A stretch of 64,000 nt of DNA, taken from NCBI GenBank assembly GCA_019358895.1, contig JAHHIG010000001.1, positions 496,001 through 560,000 of the forward strand. Reading direction: 5' to 3'. How positions within the stretch are numbered: the stretch's first letter is position 1; each line of letters starts with the position of its first letter. Position numbers and translations under genes: made by a program. Below are positions 9,060-16,186 of the stretch, piece by piece. The notes under the pieces were generated by a model. That model worked only from the letters and a program-made list of their open reading frames with translations. It searched no databases and was not told where the DNA came from. Origin of the DNA: Tildeniella nuda ZEHNDER 1965/U140. GTDB lineage: Bacteria > Cyanobacteriota > Cyanobacteriia > Leptolyngbyales > Leptolyngbyaceae.

Positions 9060-9854
9060 TTAAACCTTTTCTTTAGAAGGTAGAAATGAATTGGAGAAAT
9101 CAAACGTTTGCCCTCGTTTTACAAAGCCTTGAAAGCCGTCTTTTTCGGCATCAGGCAACGCCCCTGGTTGATAATGATAGAGCCACATCTTCCGTTTGAT
9201 TTCTGCTGGCAGCGCTAACAACTCGTGATAGTGGGCATGAACCCCGCTAGGAAAGGGGCTAGTTTCACAGTCATGAAAAATAAGATCGGCTTGTTCGTAG
9301 AACGTCGCATTGTCTTCTAACGTTAAGCGAGCGTCTGTGGTTAAAAAGACTTTAACACCCTCTACCTCAAAGAACAGTCCATAGCTAGGAATGATAAAAT
9401 AGCCATTATTAACATGAGTTACTTTGACCAGATTAAATTGAATTCCTTCCCACTCAAAATAACTATTTCGGTCAATTTTATGCACCTTAAAATATGATTC
9501 CAGATCTAGAATATCTCCTTCCACCGATCGCATTCCACCCGATAAGGTTCGTTCCCATAAGTCACCAGCTAAATCTTTGCTGAGGTAAAGATTGGGTCGA
9601 TCGCACGTTGGATCAAACTTTGTATTTAAGCCAATAAACTCAAGACCGCCCGCGTGATCCGTGTGCAAGTGGCTAATGTAAATATCAGAAATATCGGTGT
9701 GGGAGAAGCCAGCTAAGAGTAAGGAAAATCGAATATCTGAGCCGCAATCAATCAAGAAGCTCTTGCCACGATCGCTGATCAAGAGCATATTTGAGTGGAA
9801 GTTATCTGCTCCAACAGTAAACGCAGAGCCAGAGCCTAGAAAGACAAATTTCAT
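9060..9854 (-). CDS. Metallo-beta-lactamase-fold hydrolase
   Basis: 264 residues from ATG 9854 (MKFVFLGSGSAFTVG); a GTG four codons upstream (9866) is also possible, but the MKFVFLGSGSA start is typical of the fold. The Zn-binding motif HLHTDHAGG is intact, and further ligands are visible as LTTDAR, IFHDCET and a late HYHELL/HYQPG. This is the RNase Z / phosphodiesterase-like branch of the superfamily. Its stop is 8 nt before the start of the ABC transporter gene, so the two are likely co-transcribed. The substrate cannot be told from sequence. The G+C content appears lower than in neighbouring genes, which could mean transfer. Confidence 0.85.
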   Translation of the reverse strand: MKFVFLGSGSAFTVGADNFHSNMLLISDRGKSFLIDCGSDIRFSLLLAGFSHTDISDIYISHLHTDHAGGLEFIGLNTKFDPTCDRPNLYLSKDLAGDLWERTLSGGMRSVEGDILDLESYFKVHKIDRNSYFEWEGIQFNLVKVTHVNNGYFIIPSYGLFFEVEGVKVFLTTDARLTLEDNATFYEQADLIFHDCETSPFPSGVHAHYHELLALPAEIKRKMWLYHYQPGALPDAEKDGFQGFVKRGQTFDFSNSFLPSKEKV

Positions 9855-9953
9855 GATTTTGACCACTCATTTCTATTGCAAGTGGGCGTTGTTGCACCGA
9901 AAGAGCGAATGGGATGACGTGATAGGTTTTAGTTACCACATCAAAACCACCGC

Positions 9954-10150
9954 ATGAAACGCCGATACCACATCTATAACTGGAAAGAGTATAGAACTGG
10001 AAGGAGTATAGCGCTGGACTTCAGCCACGGGAAGCCTGAGCCTCTAGTAAGCGAGGTGGTTCCTAAGCCTCTGTCTGAGTCAATCCTGGCGATCCCGATT
10101 GACTCACCAAATCCCACATCTCTCTTCAATCAGCTTGGTTTAACCCACGT
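9954..10150 (+). pseudogene. Possible remnant of a transposase N-terminus
   Basis: The first codons from ATG 9954 read MKRRYHIYNWKEY, which resembles the start of IS5-like transposases common in cyanobacteria (KxRYxIxNWxEYN). The similarity stops after about 13 codons and the frame continues with unrelated sequence to 10172. A 9-bp inverted repeat (TGAGTCAAT 10076-10084 / ATTGACTCA 10098-10106) follows. This looks like an IS insertion scar left after internal deletion. The 9855-10206 stretch otherwise holds no gene. Confidence 0.35.
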
Positions 10151-10206
10151 TCTAGACCCAAAATACTATTAAACCAGGAATAATAATCGTCTGGTTAGGA
10201 GGCGCG

Positions 10207-11619
10207 ATGACTCTCATCCGGTTTGCTTTGTTGTTTTCGCTGGCGTTGAGTTTAACGCTGACTGGGCTGTCTCCCTCATTTATGGTGCCTGATGCCACTG
10301 TTGAGGCAGCGCTTCCCCGCCCTCTTCTCGTTACAGCGGAACCTCCGACTGGTACGTTTCTGCGGTTGAACCCTGAGCGCCTTAAGCAAACGCTCGATCG
10401 CGGCGATCTTGCCGATGCCATTCAACAGATCGAGCAGGGTTGGAAACAACAGTACGAAGATTACTTTGAGGGCAAACTCACAAGCCAGGTGAGAACAGTT
10501 GACGACATCTCCCGCGACTTAGAACAAATTACTGCTCTGACAGGCAAGAAACCCGCATTGATTTACGCCATTCCATTAGACACGCAATTGGAATTAGTGC
10601 TGGTGATGCCGGGACGATCGCCCTTGCATAGACGGATCAGCGCTGCCAACCAGGAGATATTGCGAAAGACTGTGCAAACCTTCCAAGCCAGTATGGTGAA
10701 CCCAAATTCCAACCGCACCACTTACCTGCCTGTGGCTCAACAGTTGTATCAGTGGATGATTGCGCCGTTAGAGTCAGAGCTACAGGCACAGAAGATTAAC
10801 ACACTCATTTTCTGTGCTGGCAAGGATCTCCGTAGTGTTCCCCTGGCAGCGCTTCACGATGGTCAGCGGTTTCTGATCGAAACGTATAATCTGGCACTGA
10901 TTCCAGCCTTTAATTTGCTCGATCGCCGCTTGAGCAACTTGCAAAAAACAAAGGTACTGGCAATGGGCGCGTCAACCTTCAAGGAACGACCATCCTTACC
11001 TGGGGTGCCATTAGAAGTGTCAACCATTGCTGGTAACGCTTCGCAGAGCGAGTACTGGCTCAATCAAGCGTTTACTCTGGCAACGTTAAAAGCGCGTCTT
11101 GCCGCTTACCCGTTTGGCATCATTCACCTGGCAACCCACGCCGAGTTTGTGCCAGGGTCAGTCGATGAATCCTACATTCAATTTTGGGATACCCAGTTGC
11201 ATCTGGATCAAATCCGAGATTTGGGCTTGCTCAACGCTCCAGCCGTGCAGTTGTTGGTGCTGAGTGCCTGTCGCACAGCGTTGGGCGATCCACAGGCAGA
11301 GTTAGGGTTTGCAGGGCTGGCAGTGATGGCAGGCAGTAAAGCCGCGATCGCCAGTCTTTGGTCAGTCAGCGATGCCGTCACGCCTGTGCTGATGACCGAG
11401 TTTTACCGCCAACTCAAAACAGCGCCCATTAAAGTAGAAGCGTTGCGACAAGCGCAAATAGCCATGCTCAAGCGCCGTGTCAACCTGAACTATAGCTTTG
11501 CGATCGCGGCTAGACGTGGTGGACGATTGCTGCCACCAGAACTAGCGAGTTTTGATGGTGCGGATGTCTCCCATCCGTATTACTGGGCTGCGTTTACTCT
11601 AATTGGTAATCCCTGGTGA
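10207..11619 (+). CDS. Short CHAT domain protein (caspase-like), secreted
   Basis: 470 residues. ATG 10207 follows a perfect AGGAGG (10197-10202) by 4 nt. The N-terminus (MTLIRFALLFSLALSLTLTG) is a signal peptide. The CHAT domain occupies about 110-470, with HLATHAEF (His311) and LVLSACRTALGD (Cys355) as the predicted catalytic dyad, followed by LGFAGLAVMAGSKAAIASLW and the terminal YYWAAFTLIGNPW. Unlike the CHAT protein at 1958-5128 it has almost no TPR region, so it may be a stripped-down paralogue. A small loop insertion (RVNLNYSFAIAARRGGRL, about 421-438) precedes the last strand. Confidence 0.88.
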   Translation: MTLIRFALLFSLALSLTLTGLSPSFMVPDATVEAALPRPLLVTAEPPTGTFLRLNPERLKQTLDRGDLADAIQQIEQGWKQQYEDYFEGKLTSQVRTVDDISRDLEQITALTGKKPALIYAIPLDTQLELVLVMPGRSPLHRRISAANQEILRKTVQTFQASMVNPNSNRTTYLPVAQQLYQWMIAPLESELQAQKINTLIFCAGKDLRSVPLAALHDGQRFLIETYNLALIPAFNLLDRRLSNLQKTKVLAMGASTFKERPSLPGVPLEVSTIAGNASQSEYWLNQAFTLATLKARLAAYPFGIIHLATHAEFVPGSVDESYIQFWDTQLHLDQIRDLGLLNAPAVQLLVLSACRTALGDPQAELGFAGLAVMAGSKAAIASLWSVSDAVTPVLMTEFYRQLKTAPIKVEALRQAQIAMLKRRVNLNYSFAIAARRGGRLLPPELASFDGADVSHPYYWAAFTLIGNPW

Positions 11620-11688
11620 AGGATACGATCGCTTTCCCATCAAACCGTTTTGCCCGACCGCTTTGACATCGATTTCTGCAAGACAACT

Positions 11689-12129
11689 TTAACGGTTAGG
11701 GTTTTGTCTGCATTTCGAGATCGTATCTTTAAACCCATCCCAAATTCGCTGTTCTGGAACGGCAAAAAACTTCTTTTTCATGTTCAAGTCTAAAGTTTGA
11801 GTTGATTCATCAAAGCGAAACCCCAGGAGCGCGACTGATCCAACCGCGTTACCTTTGACAACAATTTCACCGCTATTACCGCCCTTATAGTCAAGCGAAC
11901 CACCGCCGCCAGTATTGTTCTTTTTTAGGCATCTGAGAATGGCTGGTGTGATGCATCGATAGGGCGGATTCGATCGAGATAGTTCTGATGCAGAACAATT
12001 CGCTTGGGCAAGGCGTTGAGGGAGAGAAACAGGAGACTTTGCTTGTGCCTGACTAGAAAGAGAAGCCCAAAAAGTGCCGCTTAATGCCGAAGTAGCCGTC
12101 AGAGTTAGAACGAAACAGAGTTTATTCAT
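11689..12129 (-). CDS. Secreted protein of unknown function
   Basis: 146 residues with a signal peptide (MNKLCFVLTLTATSALSGTF, likely cleaved after SSQAQA). The mature part has three Cys (CSASEL, YRCITP, LRCLKK), a Gly-rich loop (NNTGGGGSLDYKGGNSGE) and a last Cys in ISKCRQNPNR; four Cys in total could form two disulfides. I do not recognise a family. A weak AGGA lies before the ATG. It stands alone, convergent with the short CHAT gene and divergent from nothing recognisable. Confidence 0.6.
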   Translation of the reverse strand: MNKLCFVLTLTATSALSGTFWASLSSQAQAKSPVSLPQRLAQANCSASELSRSNPPYRCITPAILRCLKKNNTGGGGSLDYKGGNSGEIVVKGNAVGSVALLGFRFDESTQTLDLNMKKKFFAVPEQRIWDGFKDTISKCRQNPNR

Positions 12130-12270
12130 ATAGCCATCCTATGCAATTTGTGAAAGATGTTAGCTTTCAGCTTTAGATCCCGATTTAATCACTCATCACT
12201 GACCACTAACTACTTAAATAACCATGTACTGCTCATGAATAATTTAGGTCTCCTACAGCGCTTCCATCGC

Positions 12271-13491
12271 CTACACTTTTTTAGGCAGTGTCAATTTTCG
12301 TCCTCGCCAAGTCCAACCCCAGCCCGTTTCGGTTTTAATGATGGACGCGATCGCAAGAACAGCTACTAACAAACCTCCTATACCTTGTAGCCACCAGTAT
12401 TTTGTTGACGAACCGAGCGCCTGTGCGCCCGTTTGTCTAATCCAATATTGTAATAAAATTGTCAAGACAGCTAGTCCGAATTCGAGATAATGAAGGGTAG
12501 TGAAAGCCTGTAAGCATTGAAATATGGCTATTATTAAGCTAATCCAGGGAATGGTGTAGATGAGCAGCATTACCACCACCAGGAGAGCCATGAGCGATAC
12601 ACTTCGTTGTGCGCCAATGTATAAAACTTTTGTCCAACCTTCCCAGAGAGAAGTCCAGTTTTGATACATGCGGAGCGATGCAAGCTCGGCTCCTAAAAAC
12701 TGTTGTAGTCGAAAGCCTTGATGTTTAATATTCCGAGCCAGAGCGACATCTTCAGCAGGCTGATCGGCAATAGCTTGATGTCCCCCGATCGCACGATAGA
12801 TCGATGATCGAAACAATAAAAACGGACCCAGCGCATAAGTCGTTTTTGTTGTTGGATCTTTAACGATCTCAGAGTTAAACGTAACGATCAAATTGATGAA
12901 CATAAGAGGTTGCACCAACCACTCTATTAGTGAGCCACAGACGATCGTTGGTACGCAGGTGAGGAAATCTAATTGGCGATCGAGTGCTGTTTGAATCACA
13001 GCCGAAATTGACTTTGGCTTCAAGCGAACATCAGCATCAATAAACAGGAAAAAGTCTCCTTTGGCACGGTCTGCTCCCTGTTGACACGCCCAGTTTTTTC
13101 CAGTCCATACCTGTCCGTTTGGTCTGGGCAGACCTGACAGGATCTTTAATCTTGGATCTGCCAGTTGCAACTGCAATGTCTGGAGAATCTCTAAAGTGCG
13201 ATCGGTCGATTGATCATCAACAACCCAAACGTCTAGATGCTCTTCTGATAGTTGAGTGCTGGTCAAAATAGACTTAACGCACTCTGCAATGTTGTCTTCC
13301 TCGTTGTAAGCCGGAATGATCACTGAAACGGTAGGGGATTGAACAGCAGGATCGTTGTTGTCAAATATTTCTGATAAATCAATGCGAGGTAACTGCTTTG
13401 CTGCCTGGTGGACACTTACCAGATACCCAATTGATGTCACAACCGATGCTAATAAAAGTACAAGTAAGATCACATCATTACTGTTGAACAA
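12271..13491 (-). CDS. Family 2 glycosyltransferase, membrane-bound
   Basis: 406 residues. The GT-A fold motifs are clear: VSVIIPAYNEEDNI, VVDDQSTDRT, FLFIDADVRL (DxD-type metal site) and AEDVALARNIKHQG. After the catalytic domain comes YQNWTSLWEGWTKVLYIGA and four or so C-terminal membrane helices, a layout shared with HpnB/CrtQ-like glycosyltransferases. An N-terminal membrane helix (VILLVLLLASVVTSIGYLV) is also present. The start is TTG 13491, preceded by GGGAG inside the end of the upstream STAS gene, only 3 nt after that gene's stop, which implies translational coupling. The acceptor is unknown. Confidence 0.85.
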   Translation of the reverse strand: MFNSNDVILLVLLLASVVTSIGYLVSVHQAAKQLPRIDLSEIFDNNDPAVQSPTVSVIIPAYNEEDNIAECVKSILTSTQLSEEHLDVWVVDDQSTDRTLEILQTLQLQLADPRLKILSGLPRPNGQVWTGKNWACQQGADRAKGDFFLFIDADVRLKPKSISAVIQTALDRQLDFLTCVPTIVCGSLIEWLVQPLMFINLIVTFNSEIVKDPTTKTTYALGPFLLFRSSIYRAIGGHQAIADQPAEDVALARNIKHQGFRLQQFLGAELASLRMYQNWTSLWEGWTKVLYIGAQRSVSLMALLVVVMLLIYTIPWISLIIAIFQCLQAFTTLHYLEFGLAVLTILLQYWIRQTGAQALGSSTKYWWLQGIGGLLVAVLAIASIIKTETGWGWTWRGRKLTLPKKV

Positions 13492-13494
13492 GAG

Positions 13495-13839
13495 CTACTC
13501 CCATATCAGTTCCAACTGCGGCATTAGTCGTTGCAAGTTGGTGAGCGATCGCTCTTGCCAGGGGATGGTGGTTGAGCCTTTTACAATCAGGTGAACGTCC
13601 TTTTGACCGCGTACCTTCAGCACAAATTTTGATAAGACGTTAATGCCCGAACTGTTCAAAAATTCCAACGCTTGCAAGTTCAGCTTTAAAACAGATGGAT
13701 GGTCTTCAATGACCTGATCAAGCAACTGCACGATCGGCGCGTAATCTTGCATACCTGCTAAACGCAAAGCCCCTTTACAGGTAACGGTTTTAGCCTCAGC
13801 ATCATACAGAACGCTATACTTTTCGGTCTTAATTTCCAT
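13495..13839 (-). CDS. STAS domain protein, slr1659-like (anti-sigma antagonist type)
   Basis: 114 residues forming a single STAS domain: a beta-strand start (EIKTEKYSVLYDAEAKTVTCKGALRL), then LKLNLQALEFLNSSGINVLSKFV, where the SSG motif is at the place of the phosphorylatable Ser of SpoIIAA-type antagonists. It resembles the cyanobacterial slr1659 family. It sits directly downstream of the HATPase regulator gene (44 nt) and upstream of the glycosyltransferase, so a partner-switching pair (HATPase plus STAS) is likely. Confidence 0.8.
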   Translation of the reverse strand: MEIKTEKYSVLYDAEAKTVTCKGALRLAGMQDYAPIVQLLDQVIEDHPSVLKLNLQALEFLNSSGINVLSKFVLKVRGQKDVHLIVKGSTTIPWQERSLTNLQRLMPQLELIWE

Positions 13840-13883
13840 TTCCTTCAGCCTCTGTTTGTATCGCCCCCAATTTACTTTGCTTA

Positions 13884-14465
13884 CTAAAGCATCAAATAAA
13901 CCATTGTCGTTACAGTCATAATCTCTGGATCGTGCTGAATCGTTTCAAATTTCCAACCGACTTTTGCCAGATAATCACTCATCATCGTTAAAAGTCCTAG
14001 ACCCGAATCAGTCTCGTTTTCATTCTCAGCATTTTTTTCAAGCTGTCGCACCAATAATTCGCCTGGATCAGCCGTCGTGATTTGCTGAATAAACGACTGA
14101 AAATGACTCACTGCATGAGCATTAAGGCTATTGGTTGCAATGAAAACAAGACGATCTTTCAACAGATGTAGCGTAATACTGATGGGATATTCAGTCGTGC
14201 GATCGTTAAATTTCATGGCGTTTTCTAGCAATTCATTGGCAATGAAACTAACGACACTTTTCACTTCAACTTTGCTGTTAATCTTTGAGACTGACGCTTC
14301 GCGTCTAGGAAAAAACGTCGCAAAATAGTCTGCCATGAAATCCGCCGAGAGACCGTTGTAATGCCAGCGTTCTCGCAAGGAATCGGAACTGGGCGATAGA
14401 ACGATCGTGAGATATTCTTTGCAAGCAGGCAGGTGCTCAGTGAAATCCCCAAATATTTGAGCCAT
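13884..14465 (-). CDS. HATPase-fold regulator, slr1658-like
   Basis: 193 residues from ATG 14465 (MAQIFGDFTEHLPACKEYL); a start five codons upstream is possible, but this one has GAGGG at a suitable distance and the family usually begins MAQIFGDF. The GHKL ATPase N-box reads SFIANELLENAMKFND and the G-box DSGLGLLTMMSDY. No histidine-kinase H-box is present, so it is likely a Ser kinase/anti-sigma-type switch protein acting on the STAS protein encoded next to it. It has been seen together with slr1659-type proteins as a pair in other cyanobacteria (general knowledge). Confidence 0.8.
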   Translation of the reverse strand: MAQIFGDFTEHLPACKEYLTIVLSPSSDSLRERWHYNGLSADFMADYFATFFPRREASVSKINSKVEVKSVVSFIANELLENAMKFNDRTTEYPISITLHLLKDRLVFIATNSLNAHAVSHFQSFIQQITTADPGELLVRQLEKNAENENETDSGLGLLTMMSDYLAKVGWKFETIQHDPEIMTVTTMVYLML

Positions 14466-14563
14466 GCACTCAGCCCTCAACCAATGCCTATTGCTTAATT
14501 AAATCTGGAAGCATCATAACACTATCGTCTTGCTCGACCAATCAGCATGGTGTACAGCCTTCT

Positions 14564-15337
14564 TTACAAATCAGTGCTGAGAATATGCTGAACAACCTGA
14601 TGCAGTTCTAGTGACCAGGGATGATCGGGATAGCGGAAGCAAAACAAACCGCTACTTGCCAGTTCAGCCATATCCTCACTGAGCGGAAATACGCCAGCAA
14701 CAGGCACATCGTAGGTTGACTGAACCTTCTGTTTGAGTTCGGCAAAGTTGAATTTAGAAAGTGCTTTATTGACCACTAGCAACAGCTTGGGCACTTCCAA
14801 TTCGCGGGCAAGATCCACCGCTACAGCCGTTCCTTGATAATCCTGATTGTCGGGACGCAAGATCAGCACTAACACATCTGACATGGCGATCGAGAGCAGC
14901 GTCTCTTCATTGATACCAGGGTGCGTGTCAATCAAAAGATAGTCTAGCTTTAATGCCTCAATGAGTTGGCGAAACCCCTCATTCAGCAGTTGCACGTCAT
15001 ATCCTTCGTTCAGAATACGCGCAATTTCAATTACTTTGATGCTGGATGGAACGAGGTATAGCGCGCTGCCAGATGGTAGCGGCGCAGACTGAATGGTATG
15101 GGTGACATCGTAAGCGGCGGCTTCGATCGCGCACTTGCCCCACAGATAATCATTCAGCGCCAACGACACGGTTGCTTCACTCAGACCAAAAAGGGCATGA
15201 ATCCCTGGTGACTGAATATCGGTATCCACAATGCCGACGCGGTTTCCCTGAGAGGCAATGACGGCGGCTAAATTGCTGGTTGTATTTGATTTACCAGTGC
15301 CACCCCGAAACGAGTGAACAGACACAACTTTAGCCAT
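14564..15337 (-). CDS. ParA/MinD-family ATPase
   Basis: 257 residues. The deviant Walker A of the ParA/MinD group is RGGTGKSNTTSN (about 11-22), followed by VGIVDTDIQSPGIHALFG (switch I region) and YLLIDTHPGINEETLL (Walker B). Such ATPases position proteins at membranes or on DNA. There is no ParB and no MinC/E nearby, so a chromosome or division role is not supported. Its position between a HAMP-like coiled-coil gene and a HATPase/STAS pair suggests a role in placing or switching a signalling complex. Spacing to the next gene is about 100 nt. Confidence 0.85.
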   Translation of the reverse strand: MAKVVSVHSFRGGTGKSNTTSNLAAVIASQGNRVGIVDTDIQSPGIHALFGLSEATVSLALNDYLWGKCAIEAAAYDVTHTIQSAPLPSGSALYLVPSSIKVIEIARILNEGYDVQLLNEGFRQLIEALKLDYLLIDTHPGINEETLLSIAMSDVLVLILRPDNQDYQGTAVAVDLARELEVPKLLLVVNKALSKFNFAELKQKVQSTYDVPVAGVFPLSEDMAELASSGLFCFRYPDHPWSLELHQVVQHILSTDL

Positions 15338-15405
15338 AATCTTGCTGCTTATGAACCTGCTGCTTACGAACTAAACGACCCCTGATTGACTGACAAATCT
15401 TTTTT

Positions 15406-15482
15406 GTAGGTTGGGTTAAACAACGTGAAACCCAACGCAAGCAACGGTTTTGTTGGGTTACGCTGACGCTAACCCAACCTAC
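15406..15482. repeat. Palindromic dispersed repeat (GTAGGTTGGGTT type)
   Basis: Begins GTAGGTTGGGTT and ends with its reverse complement AACCCAACCTAC, with inner arms GAAACCCAACG / TGTTGGGTTACG. It can fold into a long hairpin. A second copy is at 18054-18124 and a partial one at 44797-44825. It lies between the ParA-like gene and the coiled-coil gene. Confidence 0.85.
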
Positions 15483-15495
15483 GGAAGCTTGCTGC

Positions 15496-16020
15496 TTATG
15501 AACCAAACGACCCTCTAATTTGCTTTGCCTTTTGCTTCAGTTCCTTAAAATACTCAGTTTGAGTAATTTGAGAAACCTGCTGCACCCGTCTGGTTTGATC
15601 GATCTCAATCTTCAGTTCTTCTACCTGCCGTTTCAGCGTTTCTTCCCGATGTTTTACCTGAGCAACCATGCTTTGAAACATACGGGCAAGTTGTCCCAAC
15701 TGGTCGTCGCGAGGAATCACACTAGCTAACATACTAGACTGAAACGTTCCTTCTTCAACGGCAGCGGCAGCCGCTGTGACGCAATACACGTGACGCAGGT
15801 ATTCCTCCATCGTTTCGTTTTTTTCTTGGAGTTCTGTTTCAATGCGCGTAGAGTGCTCAGTCGTCGTTTCCAACAAAATTTCCAGATCGGCATTTGCCTG
15901 CCTCAGATCACTAACCTCTCGACGGAGGTTTTCTAATGAAACTGACCCTTGCTCAGACGATGTTGCCTCCTGGAAGCTTACGTTGTTTAGCTGTTCCCAG
16001 AGGTGGTCGTTTTGAGGCAT
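15496..16020 (-). CDS. HAMP-like coiled-coil protein
   Basis: 174 residues from ATG 16020 (MPQNDHLWEQL); a TTG at 16068 is in frame but less likely. A long coiled coil (about 30-85, rich in Glu/Leu: LRREVSDLRQANADLEILL) leads to a HAMP-like segment (AAAAAVEEGTFQSSMLASVIPRDDQLGQLARMFQSMVAQV) and a second coiled coil (KHREETLKRQVEELKIEIDQ). There is no membrane helix, so this is a soluble HAMP/coiled-coil adaptor. It is the first gene of the - strand signalling cluster with the ParA-like ATPase. Similar layouts are seen in HmpF-like pilus/motility proteins, but the resemblance is only general. Confidence 0.65.
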   Translation of the reverse strand: MPQNDHLWEQLNNVSFQEATSSEQGSVSLENLRREVSDLRQANADLEILLETTTEHSTRIETELQEKNETMEEYLRHVYCVTAAAAAVEEGTFQSSMLASVIPRDDQLGQLARMFQSMVAQVKHREETLKRQVEELKIEIDQTRRVQQVSQITQTEYFKELKQKAKQIRGSFGS

Positions 16021-16186
16021 AACAGTCTCGTTGATTAGTTGGCACAAACCATCATGGCACAGATACAAAGAGGTTCGTGCCTTAAGATTGATGAATGATT
16101 TCAGGCTGTAGAAAATTCGATCGCACGAATTCGGTTTAATGCAGTTGGTGGTTTAAAGCTGGCTTTAAGTGTGAGGAGCATGAATT

